Of a DNA stretch of 32,730 bases, positions 22,116-30,117 are shown one piece after another. Position numbers and translations under genes: made by a program. The stretch's first letter is position 1. Each line of letters opens with the position of its first letter. The notes beneath the pieces are model-generated. The model made no database searches and was not told the origin of the DNA. It was given only the letters and a program-made list of their open reading frames with translations. Where the stretch lies: assembly GCF_946407605.1 (NCBI RefSeq), contig NZ_CAMJOS010000033.1, positions 1 to 32,730 of the forward strand, given 5' to 3'. This stretch comes from an uncultured Prevotella sp. (GTDB taxonomy: Bacteria > Bacteroidota > Bacteroidia > Bacteroidales > Bacteroidaceae).

Positions 22116-22823
22116 TTATAGAATATTCATGATATCGCGCAGGCTCCACACCACAAATGTCGGAGCCTGTGTCGCGTCGTTGGGGTTCACATCCCAGCGG
22201 TTGAAAAGCAGGGCATCAAGGCCGGCATTCAGGGCTCCGAGGATGTCGGTCTGCAGGTTGTCACCAATCATCAGCGTGGACTGACGTTCTGCACCTGATG
22301 TCTTCATAGCATAGTCGAAGTAGGCCGACGAGGGTTTGTTAGCACCAGCATCCTCACTCAGGATAATGGTGTCGAAATAATCACGCAGACCACAGGCAGC
22401 CAGTTTTTTATACTGCACCTCGTGAAAGCCGTTGCTCGTCATGTGCATCCTATAGCCTCGCCCTTTCAAGTAATCCATCAGTTCGTGAGCTCCCTCCACC
22501 ACACCAGGTTTCGAAGAACAGAAGTCCAGAAACACATCACTCATCTCAAGACAGAGGGCTTCAGTGACGTTTAGACCTTTGCCTACGGAAAGTGGACGAC
22601 GGAAACGCTCCACAATCAGATAGTCGCGAGTTATCTCACCCTTCGAATAGTGGGTCCACAGGTCGATGTTTGCTAACCAATAGGCATCATAAAACACTTG
22701 TGGGTCAGCAAAATAGCGTTCCAAGTGAAACACGTCAAAGGTCTCACGTAACGCAATCTCCGCATTGCCGTGAGTGTCGTAAAGTGTGTCATCGAAGTCG
22801 ATAAACAAATCCTTATATCGCAT
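22116..22823 (-). CDS. HAD-superfamily phosphatase, YjjG-like
   Basis: The 235-residue hydrolase has the HAD motifs: I, DFDDTLYD with nucleophile D9 and D11; II, MTSNG; III, lysine in GANKPSSAYFDYA; IV, MIGDNLQTDILGA. The helical cap lies between motifs I and II. This pattern (DFDDT plus a cap of about 80 residues) resembles YjjG nucleotidases, which act on nucleoside monophosphates. The ATG at 22823 is chosen because the family starts just before motif I and because the promoter lies upstream of it. It is convergent with proA, six bases away. Confidence 0.88.
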   Translation of the reverse strand: MRYKDLFIDFDDTLYDTHGNAEIALRETFDVFHLERYFADPQVFYDAYWLANIDLWTHYSKGEITRDYLIVERFRRPLSVGKGLNVTEALCLEMSDVFLDFCSSKPGVVEGAHELMDYLKGRGYRMHMTSNGFHEVQYKKLAACGLRDYFDTIILSEDAGANKPSSAYFDYAMKTSGAERQSTLMIGDNLQTDILGALNAGLDALLFNRWDVNPNDATQAPTFVVWSLRDIMNIL

Positions 22824-22852
22824 AGCCGGATAGCATTCTTTTAATTCTGCTG

Positions 22853-22883
22853 CAAAAGTAATGAAAAAGATTGAGTACACAAA
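22853..22883 (-). promoter_or_regulatory. Promoter of the HAD phosphatase gene
   Basis: Minus strand -33 TTTG (22880-22883), 19 bases, -7 TACTTTTG (22853-22860), about 30 bases before the start codon. Confidence 0.72.
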
Positions 22884-22953
22884 GAGAACCCTCCTTTTTT
22901 CTTCCCAGATGCCTTCCAACAGTAAAAATGTCGGGCGGTTGCGTAAAATTAAC

Positions 22954-22980
22954 TGTAGGAATTGTAGGAATTGTAGGAAA
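22954..22980. repeat. 9-bp tandem repeat TGTAGGAAT (3 units) across the argF' -33 box
   Basis: Units TGTAGGAAT, TGTAGGAAT and TGTAGGAAA lie at 22954-22980. The -33 element (TTGT, 22962-22965) of the transcarbamylase promoter lies across the first and second units. Confidence 0.8.
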
Positions 22981-22993
22981 ATGATTAATTTTG
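22962..22993 (+). promoter_or_regulatory. Promoter of the transcarbamylase gene
   Basis: -33 TTGT (22962-22965), 20 bases, -7 TAATTTTG (22986-22993), then GCAG; ATG 20 bases later. The -33 box is made of repeat sequence. Confidence 0.65.
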
Positions 22994-23013
22994 CAGTCGA
23001 TTAAGAAACTGAC

Positions 23014-23979
23014 ATGAGAACATTTATCAATGCAAAAGACCTGGGTCCGCTGGATAAGGCGCTGGCCGAGGCATTCGAGATTAAGAACGACCGTTACAAG
23101 TATCAGCATCTGGGCAAGAACAAAACCTTGATGATGATATTCTTCAATAACTCACTGCGTACCCGTCTGTCCACACAGAAGGCTGCGATGAACTTGGGCA
23201 TGAACGTCATCGTGCTCGACGTGAACGCTGGAGCCTGGAAACTGGAGACAGAACGTGGTGTCATCATGGATGGCGACAAGAGCGAGCACCTGCTGGAGGC
23301 TATTCCTGTGATGGGCTGCTACTGCGACATCATCGGTGTGAGAAGCTTTGCCGGCCTTTCCGACCGTGACTACGACTATGCCGAGACGGTGCTGCAGCAG
23401 TTTATTAAATACAGCGGCCGCCCCGTCTTCGCCATGGAGACGGCTACTGTTCATCCGTTGCAGGCCTTTGCAGACCTCATCACCATTGAGGAGCATAAGA
23501 CTGTGAAGAAGCCAAAAGTGGTACTGACCTGGGCTCCCCATTGCCGTGCGCTGCCTCAGGCCGTTCCCAACAGCTTTGCGGAATGGATGAATGCCGCCGA
23601 AGATGTGGACCTGGTGATTACCCATCCCAAGGGCTATGAACTCGACCCACAGTTTGTGGGCAATGCCCGTGTAGAGTATGATCAGAAGAAAGCCTTTGAG
23701 GGTGCCGACTTTATCTACGCCAAGAACTGGAGTAACCCTGGTGTGACCAATCTGAAGGACTACGGCAAGATTACCTGCGAGGACCGTTCGTGGACGGTGG
23801 ATACTGAGCACATGTCGTGGACCAATAATGGTAAGTTCATGCATTGTCTGCCTGTACGCCGCAACCTCATCGTGACCGATGATGTCATCGAGAGCCCCAA
23901 TAGTCTCGTCATCCCTGAGGCTGCCAACCGTGAGATATCGTGCTCGGTAGTATTGAAACGAATGCTTGAAGCCCTGTAG
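23014..23979 (+). CDS. argF': N-succinylornithine carbamoyltransferase (arginine synthesis)
   Basis: The 321-residue enzyme transfers the carbamoyl group to an N-acylated ornithine. It resembles the Bacteroides fragilis N-succinylornithine transcarbamylase along its length: FFNNSLRTRLSTQKAA (carbamoyl-phosphate site, replacing the usual STRT), GAWKLETERGVIMDGDK, TVHPLQAFADL and FMHCLPVRRN near the C-terminus. In the B. fragilis enzyme Pro90 (Glu92 in the acetylornithine enzyme) sets the acyl preference; the residue here is Ser90 (DGDKSEHLLEA). Published substitution of Glu92 by Ser gives succinylornithine activity, so the same specificity is likely. It is 14 kb from argC-argD with its own promoter. 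Confidence 0.9.
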   Translation: MRTFINAKDLGPLDKALAEAFEIKNDRYKYQHLGKNKTLMMIFFNNSLRTRLSTQKAAMNLGMNVIVLDVNAGAWKLETERGVIMDGDKSEHLLEAIPVMGCYCDIIGVRSFAGLSDRDYDYAETVLQQFIKYSGRPVFAMETATVHPLQAFADLITIEEHKTVKKPKVVLTWAPHCRALPQAVPNSFAEWMNAAEDVDLVITHPKGYELDPQFVGNARVEYDQKKAFEGADFIYAKNWSNPGVTNLKDYGKITCEDRSWTVDTEHMSWTNNGKFMHCLPVRRNLIVTDDVIESPNSLVIPEAANREISCSVVLKRMLEAL

Positions 23980-24008
23980 TCCATCTAAGAATTAAGACAC
24001 ATTATTGT

Positions 24009-25016
24009 ATGAGTATATTACCCTTTTGGGCGTGGATTCTGTTCTACGTACTGGTGTTTATCATGCTGATTGCCGACTTGAAGATGTTCGGCAAGAAAGG
24101 TGAGCATGAGGTCAGTATCAAAGAGGCGCTGAAAATGACATGCGTCTGGATAGGCGTCTCGCTGGTGTTCTGCGCCGGCATCTATTTCCTCTATCCTGTG
24201 GATGCCCACGAGAAAGCCATGGAATTCCTCGCAGGCTATCTGATAGAGAAGTCGCTGTCGATGGACAACCTCTTCGTGTTCCTCATGCTCTTCTCGTTTT
24301 TCGGCATCGACCGCAAATACCAGCACGAGGTGCTGTTCTGGGGTATCTTCGGAGCCTTGGTGCTGCGCAGCATCTTTATCTTTGCCGGCGCGGCTATGGT
24401 CGAGCAGTTTGAATGGGTGCTGGGACTCTTCGGTCTGTTCCTGCTCTATACGGGCGGAAAGATGTTTACGCATAGCGACGAGCAGCAGGGCGACCCGTCG
24501 CAGAACGTCATCGTCAAGCTGTTTAAGAAGTTCTTCCCCGTGACCGATAAGATGCGTGGCGACAAGTTCTTCATAGCAGAGCGCAAGGGTTGGAAGGCCC
24601 GCCGCGTGGCCACACCGCTGTTTATCACCCTGCTGGTCATCGAGACCACTGATGTGGCCTTTGCTGTCGACTCTATCCCCGCTGTGTTCTCCGTGAGCCG
24701 CGATCCGTTTATCGTGCTCACCTCCAACATCTTCGCCATCCTCGGTCTGCGTGCTCTCTATTTCGCGTTGGCCGCCGTTGCCAAGTACTTCACCTACCTG
24801 AAATACGGTCTGGGCATCATCCTCATCTTTGTAGGCATCAAGATGCTGCTGGCCATGAACGAGTACATCAACCTGATAGCATCGTGGGTAGGTTTCGACC
24901 TGAACATGCCCCATATCGAGATACCCACTATATGGTCGCTCGTCTTTATCTTCGGCACACTGCTCCTGTCAATGGGACTGTCGTATGTAGTCACAAAATC
25001 TTCGACTCGCAAATAA
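24009..25016 (+). CDS. TerC-family membrane protein
   Basis: This 335-residue inner-membrane protein has about nine hydrophobic helices. TerC signatures are visible: YLIEKSLSMDNLFVFLMLFSFF, split across helix 3, with the acidic E...D pair; VIETTDVAFAVDSIPAVFSVSRDPFIV, with its acidic metal-site residues; and TSNIFAILGLRALYF. Relatives (Alx/YceF type) export manganese or other metals, often folding secreted-protein cofactors. It follows the transcarbamylase by 29 bases. The term TerC is historical and does not imply tellurite resistance. Confidence 0.9.
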   Translation: MSILPFWAWILFYVLVFIMLIADLKMFGKKGEHEVSIKEALKMTCVWIGVSLVFCAGIYFLYPVDAHEKAMEFLAGYLIEKSLSMDNLFVFLMLFSFFGIDRKYQHEVLFWGIFGALVLRSIFIFAGAAMVEQFEWVLGLFGLFLLYTGGKMFTHSDEQQGDPSQNVIVKLFKKFFPVTDKMRGDKFFIAERKGWKARRVATPLFITLLVIETTDVAFAVDSIPAVFSVSRDPFIVLTSNIFAILGLRALYFALAAVAKYFTYLKYGLGIILIFVGIKMLLAMNEYINLIASWVGFDLNMPHIEIPTIWSLVFIFGTLLLSMGLSYVVTKSSTRK

Positions 25017-25041
25017 ATTGTAAATCGTAAATTGTAAAATA
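25014..25041. repeat. Heptamer array TAAATTG (4 units) between terC and the aldolase
   Basis: Units TAAATTG, TAAATCG, TAAATTG, TAAAATA begin at the TAA stop codon of the TerC gene and end five bases before the next ATG, filling the gap. Confidence 0.75.
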
Positions 25042-25046
25042 CTAAG

Positions 25047-26078
25047 ATGATTTCATTTGAATGCGATTATGACAATGGTGCCCACCCATTGGTGTTAGAA
25101 GCCCTTGTAAGACATAATGACGCACGTCCAACGCCCTATGGCTTCGATGATTTCTCGGAACGTGCCAAGCAACGTATCCGTGAGGTCTGCGGATTGCCCG
25201 ATGCACAGATATTCTTTCTCACTGGAGGTACTCAGACCAATGCCACCACCATCGACTCGATGCTTTATCAGTACGAGGGCGTTATTTGTGTCGGCACAGG
25301 TCACATCAATGTTCATGAGGCAGGTGCTGTAGAGTTTACTGAGCATAAGATTATCACCCTACCCGACGCACAGGGTAAGATGGAAGCCGGCGTGCTGCGC
25401 AAATACCTTGAAGACTTTATGGCTGACGGCAACAGGAACCACGCCGTACACCCAGGACTGGTCTATATTACTTTCCCAACGGAATTAGGAACGCTCTATT
25501 CGGCGCAAGAACTCGACGACATCTATCAGGTGTGTCGCAGTTTCGATATTCCCTTGTATGTTGACGGCGCCCGTCTGGGCTATGGTTTGATGGCAGAAGG
25601 TAGCGACATCACCCTACCTTATCTGGCCCGTCATTGTGATGTATTCTATATTGGTGGCACAAAGATTGGAGCCTTGTGTGGTGAAGCTGTGGTATTTACA
25701 CACGGCAATGCCCATAAGCATTTCTTCTCCATCCAGAAACAGCACGGAGCCGTCATTGCCAAAGGCGCACTTATAGGATTGCAGTTCGAGGCGTTATTCA
25801 CAGACGACTTATACTTTAAACTGGCCCGACATGCTATTGAGAAAGCCATGCAGATGAAACAGATGTTCCAACAACATGGCTATCAGTTTTATCTTGACTC
25901 GCCCACCAACCAACAGTTCGTCATTCTGCCCAACAAGGAGGTGGAACGGTTGGAGAAACTGGTGCAGTTCACCCACTGGGGACCTTACGACGAAGGACAC
26001 ACCATCTGCCGTTTCGTTACCAGCTGGGCCACCACCGACGAGGATTTAAGAACCCTCGAACGCTGTCTGACGGAATAA
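25047..26078 (+). CDS. ltaE: Low-specificity L-threonine aldolase-like PLP enzyme
   Basis: The 343-residue fold-type I PLP enzyme has the threonine aldolase / beta-eliminating lyase pattern: PYGFDDFSERAKQRIRE near the N-terminus, H90-E91 in HINVHEAGA (the ring-stacking position), D173 in YVDGARLGYG and the Schiff-base lysine K206 in YIGGTKIGALCGEAV. The expected reaction is cleavage of threonine (or allo-threonine) to glycine and acetaldehyde. Length agrees with E. coli LtaE (333). It ends four bases from the convergent lipoprotein gene. Confidence 0.87.
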   Translation: MISFECDYDNGAHPLVLEALVRHNDARPTPYGFDDFSERAKQRIREVCGLPDAQIFFLTGGTQTNATTIDSMLYQYEGVICVGTGHINVHEAGAVEFTEHKIITLPDAQGKMEAGVLRKYLEDFMADGNRNHAVHPGLVYITFPTELGTLYSAQELDDIYQVCRSFDIPLYVDGARLGYGLMAEGSDITLPYLARHCDVFYIGGTKIGALCGEAVVFTHGNAHKHFFSIQKQHGAVIAKGALIGLQFEALFTDDLYFKLARHAIEKAMQMKQMFQQHGYQFYLDSPTNQQFVILPNKEVERLEKLVQFTHWGPYDEGHTICRFVTSWATTDEDLRTLERCLTE

Positions 26079-26082
26079 CGAT

Positions 26083-26754
26083 TTACTTTCGGAACTTCCT
26101 GGTTATGAGACCATCATAAGTGTTGACGCTGAGCCAAATAGAGTCGGCGGCAACACCTGTGAGAGGTATGCTGAAATAGGCGCGCTGGGAATAGTATTGG
26201 GGCACGCCGCCCTGATCGTGATAGAAGGTGAGGCGAAGTGTGGTAGTGCCATCGGCATTGTGCATAAGGGTATCGCGCCTACAACCTAAGATCTGCTTGA
26301 GACTGGAGGACTGAGTGGTGCCCGTCATGAGATAAACACCCATATTGAGATACTTGGCCGACTTGCCTATCCACATGCTCTCCAGACGCACGGGGTCGGT
26401 CTTCATGTCCTTGATAGCCTTTGGCGTGACCACAAGGACATTCCCCAAGGTGATGGGCTGCGCCTTTTCACCAGCCATCTTATAATAAAAGGACACGCGA
26501 TAGGTGGTGTCGGCCTTGGCGATGAAGCTGGCAGTAACGGGTTCGCTGAGCACAAGGTGCTGGCCCTCGTCAGTATCAACATAGTCGATGTACTTATGGG
26601 CATCCACATGGGCATCGGCCAACTCTGCCGTCATCTGCGAATAGTCACCCTCGCCCTTGTCGTAGGTATCCTGAGTGCAGGAGCACAGGCACAGAAGAGC
26701 CACGACAAAAAGGGTGGAACGCAAGAAGGGGGTATGGTGACGGGGGAGGGTCAT
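26083..26754 (-). CDS. NigD-like lipoprotein
   Basis: The 223-residue protein has a lipoprotein signal: hydrophobic stretch STLFVVALLCLC and probable lipobox LCSC with C26 as the lipidated cysteine. The mature part looks all-beta and resembles NigD-like proteins of Bacteroidetes, whose function is poorly known. Its start overlaps the stop of the upstream acyltransferase by four bases. It is the last gene of the PASTA-rluD-ddl operon. Confidence 0.7.
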   Translation of the reverse strand: MTLPRHHTPFLRSTLFVVALLCLCSCTQDTYDKGEGDYSQMTAELADAHVDAHKYIDYVDTDEGQHLVLSEPVTASFIAKADTTYRVSFYYKMAGEKAQPITLGNVLVVTPKAIKDMKTDPVRLESMWIGKSAKYLNMGVYLMTGTTQSSSLKQILGCRRDTLMHNADGTTTLRLTFYHDQGGVPQYYSQRAYFSIPLTGVAADSIWLSVNTYDGLITRKFRK

Positions 26755-27929
26755 TGAGCAGCAATTTGATTCTTGACAGGATTGGCATACATCTCCAGCA
26801 TCTTCTGACGCAGGAACGCCTCGTCCTTATTGGGTATCTTGATTTTGTCAAGCTGTCCCTTCAGATATTTTTCGAAACGCTCCACATCAGCTGCAGTATA
26901 ATTTGAGGCTTGAGACTTATCATAATTCTCCATTCTCCATTCTCCATTCTCAACTAACATATCCAGTGCGATATAGTTGCAGGGATAGAGGGTATAGCCA
27001 CGATGAATCTCACGGTCCATGCGCTGGGCCAGCTGCGCAAAGAACTCGTTCTTGGGCAGTTCTGCAATCTCGTCAATCCAAGCGTTGATGGGTGTGCCGC
27101 AATGATAGGTGACGCGTCCCTTATAGCCCAGGATGCCCGTCTTCATATTGTCCAGGTCGTCCTGCTTGCTCTTCTTGAAACCAGGAATGTCGCGTTTCTG
27201 CTGGAACTCCTGCGCCTTGAGGTAGTCGCAGGGGTCATACTCGTAACTGATGGTCAGCGGCACGATGTTCAGCTCCTTGAGGTCGCCCCCCATCGCCATC
27301 ATCTTCAGCACCGACTCCTGCGTGCGGTCGTCGGAGTCCTTGGCCCTACCCTCTCGCTGGGCAATCCAGATATTCTCGCGCTTCTTGGTAACAGCGAAAT
27401 GGATATACTGACTCATCAACTGACTTGATGCAAACATCTCCTTGGGTGTCAGGCCACGACGCACGGTGAAGGCTTTATTCATGCGCACCAACCGTTTTAT
27501 CCAAGGATAGATAAGCAGATTGTCGCCAATGCCAATCTCGACAGTCGTAGGATAACCCGCCTCAACAAGTTTCAAGTCAAGAAAAGCCGAATCGAGTACG
27601 ATGTCACGATGATTGGATACAAACGTATAGCGCGGTGTCTGCTTGTCGGCCAGCAACTGGTCATGTTGGAACACACAACCGTCTGTATGCTTACGGATGA
27701 TATATCTAACCACAGGCTTCATGAAACGCATCTGGAAATCCAGGGGCGACTTCACACCCATGAAAGCCAGTCGCAGCAGTCCATTGCGAAGGAACTTTGG
27801 CAGCCAAGGGGCAAAGCCCTTCATAATGAGGTTAAACTGGCGGTCGTTCAACAAGTCATTGAACGCCTGCTTCATTTCCTCAGGCTCGTATGGCCTGATA
27901 TCATTGAACTGCTCTATTCCTTCTACCAT
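26751..27929 (-). CDS. Glycerolipid-type acyltransferase (PlsC/PlsB-like)
   Basis: The 392-residue protein carries an acyltransferase motif I, VSNHRDIVLDSAFL (about 104-117), and a motif with FTVRRGLTPKE (motif II-like) and REGRAKDSDD (motif III-like). The His and Asp of motif I are five residues apart instead of the canonical four (H-x4-D); this may be normal for this Bacteroidetes branch. It probably acylates a glycerophosphate or related lipid at the membrane. The C-terminal part contains a heptamer array that encodes VENGEWRMENYDK. It is three bases after ddl and overlaps the NigD-like gene. Confidence 0.8.
   Translation of the reverse strand: MVEGIEQFNDIRPYEPEEMKQAFNDLLNDRQFNLIMKGFAPWLPKFLRNGLLRLAFMGVKSPLDFQMRFMKPVVRYIIRKHTDGCVFQHDQLLADKQTPRYTFVSNHRDIVLDSAFLDLKLVEAGYPTTVEIGIGDNLLIYPWIKRLVRMNKAFTVRRGLTPKEMFASSQLMSQYIHFAVTKKRENIWIAQREGRAKDSDDRTQESVLKMMAMGGDLKELNIVPLTISYEYDPCDYLKAQEFQQKRDIPGFKKSKQDDLDNMKTGILGYKGRVTYHCGTPINAWIDEIAELPKNEFFAQLAQRMDREIHRGYTLYPCNYIALDMLVENGEWRMENYDKSQASNYTAADVERFEKYLKGQLDKIKIPNKDEAFLRQKMLEMYANPVKNQIAAQ
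26925..26952. repeat. Heptamer array ATTCTCC (4 units) inside the acyltransferase gene
   Basis: Three ATTCTCC units and one ATTCTCA lie in frame near the 3' end of the gene, in a C-terminal extension where relatives would tolerate insertion. Confidence 0.85.
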
Positions 27930-27932
27930 ATC

Positions 27933-28922
27933 TTAGAATTGATTTTCCACAATATCCGTCAGCACATCCTTCATGTCCAGACCGGCGGCACGCACCTGCT
28001 GGGGAATGAAGCTGGTAGGAGTCATGCCAGGAGTGGTATTGACCTCGAGCATCGAGATTTGCTGGTCTTTCGAGATGATATAGTCAATGCGGATGATGCC
28101 GTTGCAATGCAGGATGTCGTAGATATGACTGGTAATCTCAGCCACACGCTTGGCAGTGTCCTCAGAAATACGGGCTGGCGTAATCTCCTTCACCTGACCA
28201 TTATACTTGGCATCGTAGTCGAAGAAATCGTTCTCGCTGACCACCTCAGTAGCAGGTAACACCACAGACTTATTCTTCGTCTTATAGCAACCGATAGAGA
28301 TCTCAGTACCCTCCAGGAACTGCTCAATCATCACCTCGTCGCTCTCCAGGCTGGCCTTGCGAACAGCTGCAGCCAACTGGTCGGGCTTCACCACCTTCGA
28401 CACGCCAAACGAGCTACCGTCGTTGGCAGGCTTCACGAAGCAAGGCATACCAACGATATCTATAATCTCCTTCTTGCTGATCTTCTTCTCCTGACCACGA
28501 CGCACCAACACGCTGTCGGCCACCTTCACGCCAAAGCCACGCAGGTAGTTGTTGAGCACGAACTTGTCGAAGGTCATAGCCTCAACCAGCACGCCACTGG
28601 TGCTGTAGGGGATATGCAGGATCTCGAGGAAGCCCTGCAGGATGCCGTTCTCACCCGGTGTGCCATGAATAGTGATATAGACATAGTCAAAGGTCTGTTT
28701 TTTTCCATTCTCCTTGAACGAGAAGTCATGAACGGTCATACGAGTGGTAGTGCCGTCGTGCAGGAACACCTGCCAGTCGGTACCTTTCATTTCCACCACA
28801 TAGACGTTATAACGCTCCTTGTCAAAAAAAGAATAGAGCCCTTGTGCAGAGCGCAATGAGACATCGTGCTCCGATGAGTCGCCACCACAGACGATGGCAA
28901 TAGTACGTTTTGTAAATTTCAT
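27933..28922 (-). CDS. ddl: D-alanine--D-alanine ligase
   Basis: The 329-residue ATP-grasp ligase makes the D-Ala-D-Ala of peptidoglycan. Motifs seen: CGGDSSEHDVSLRSAQ (N-domain, substrate loop), HGTPGENGILQGFLE, PCFVKPANDGSSFGVSKV (ATP lysine), IEQFLEGTEISIGCYK and IIRIDYIISKD...MLEVNTTPGMTPTSF. It is downstream of the RluD gene and just before the acyltransferase. The downstream motif has the usual Tyr/Phe-type layout; no sign of a D-Ala-D-Lac variant was noted. Confidence 0.95.
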   Translation of the reverse strand: MKFTKRTIAIVCGGDSSEHDVSLRSAQGLYSFFDKERYNVYVVEMKGTDWQVFLHDGTTTRMTVHDFSFKENGKKQTFDYVYITIHGTPGENGILQGFLEILHIPYSTSGVLVEAMTFDKFVLNNYLRGFGVKVADSVLVRRGQEKKISKKEIIDIVGMPCFVKPANDGSSFGVSKVVKPDQLAAAVRKASLESDEVMIEQFLEGTEISIGCYKTKNKSVVLPATEVVSENDFFDYDAKYNGQVKEITPARISEDTAKRVAEITSHIYDILHCNGIIRIDYIISKDQQISMLEVNTTPGMTPTSFIPQQVRAAGLDMKDVLTDIVENQF

Positions 28923-28986
28923 TGTATCTTAATCTTTAATTTTTTTACTTTCACCTTTGACCTTCGGTCTAGTCTGCTCACGCTCG

Positions 28987-29013
28987 ACAATGATCAAACG
29001 AGTTTGTCATTGT
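28987..29013. repeat. Inverted repeat between rluD and ddl
   Basis: ACAATGA (28987) pairs with TCATTGT (29007-29013), with an inner AAAC/GTTT stem. It lacks a T-tract on the minus strand, so it is not a typical terminator. Beside it is a small GACC-TTC-GGTC stem (28959-28969) and about two heptamers (CTTTCAC, CTTTGAC). Confidence 0.6.
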
Positions 29014-29019
29014 TCTCGC

Positions 29020-30102
29020 TTACTCGCAGCCTTCACCAGTCACCTTCAACCTATTCCTCCACTTCTCCACAACGGCATTCAGGTCATCGGGCAGCGGACT
29101 GGTAAAGTCCATCTGTTCGCCCGTCTTGGGATGAACGAACCCCAAGGTGCGGGCATGGAGCGCCTGACGCGGACAGAGTTTGAAACAGTTCTGGATATAG
29201 GCCTTATAGCTGGCCGTACGCTCACCCCGCAGTATCTGGTCGCCGCCATAGCGCTCATCGGCAAACAGCGGATGCCCTATATGCTTCATGTGAGCTCGTA
29301 TCTGATGGGTGCGCCCCGTCTCGAGCACACACTCCACCAAGGTGGTATAGCCAAAGCGCTCCAACACCTTATAATGGGTGACGGCGGGCTTTCCTATCTC
29401 TGAGTCGGGTGGAAACACGGCCATGCGCAGACGGTCCTTAGGGTCGCGCCCTATGTTACCTTCTATGCGTCCCTCGTCTTCCACGAAGTTACCCCACACC
29501 AAGGCGTTATAGCTGCGGTGGGTGTTGTGGTGGAAGAACTGTTTTCCCAGGTTCGACTTGGCCTCTGGGGTCTTTGCCACCACCAGCAGTCCACTGGTGT
29601 CCTTGTCAATACGGTGCACCAATCCCACCTGCGGGTCGTTGGGGTCGTAGGTTGGCAGGTTACGCAGATGCCAGGCAATGGCATGTACCAACGTGCCATG
29701 GAAGTTGCCGCAGCCAGGATGCACCACCATACCTGCAGGTTTGTATATCACCATCAGCTCGTCGTCCTCGTAGCGCACATCCAAGGGGATATCCTCCGGC
29801 TCAATGGTAGTATCGAAATGCGGACGGTCGAGCATCAGGGTGATGACATCGCCTGCGCGTACCTTATAATTACTCTTGACGGGACGATCGTTCACAAACA
29901 GGAAGCCTGCGTCGGCAGCCTGCTGAATACGGTTGCGTGAGGCGTGCTGCGTGTGCTCGGTCAGATATTTGTCGATGCGCAGAGGCACCTGTCCGCGATC
30001 TACTTCCAGTCGCAGGTGCTCATACAGCTCCTGACCGCCTTCTTCGGCAGCTTCTTCCTCCTCTTCCAGGAGGTCATCCTCTATGTAATCCTCGTCAATC
30101 AA
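29020..30102 (-). CDS. rluD: Large-subunit rRNA pseudouridine synthase, RluD type
   Basis: The 360-residue enzyme begins with an acidic tail (about 1-28, many Glu/Asp), then an S4 RNA-binding domain (about 30-90: LRIDKYLTEHTQHASRNRIQ), then the catalytic domain with the signature HRIDKDTSGLLVV; D166 is the nucleophilic aspartate. GRTHQIRAHMKHIGHPLFAD is also diagnostic. RluD modifies helix 69 of 23S rRNA. The C-terminal nine residues (VTGEGCE end) are encoded by degenerate heptamer sequence. It follows the PASTA gene by 15 bases. Confidence 0.9.
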   Translation of the reverse strand: MIDEDYIEDDLLEEEEEAAEEGGQELYEHLRLEVDRGQVPLRIDKYLTEHTQHASRNRIQQAADAGFLFVNDRPVKSNYKVRAGDVITLMLDRPHFDTTIEPEDIPLDVRYEDDELMVIYKPAGMVVHPGCGNFHGTLVHAIAWHLRNLPTYDPNDPQVGLVHRIDKDTSGLLVVAKTPEAKSNLGKQFFHHNTHRSYNALVWGNFVEDEGRIEGNIGRDPKDRLRMAVFPPDSEIGKPAVTHYKVLERFGYTTLVECVLETGRTHQIRAHMKHIGHPLFADERYGGDQILRGERTASYKAYIQNCFKLCPRQALHARTLGFVHPKTGEQMDFTSPLPDDLNAVVEKWRNRLKVTGEGCE

Positions 30103-30117
30103 TATGCGTGTACCTTA

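Noticed and set aside
24018..24914. Long minus-strand open frame of 298 codons
   Set aside because: It is antisense to the TerC gene, has biased composition and no domain; it is a by-product of codon use.
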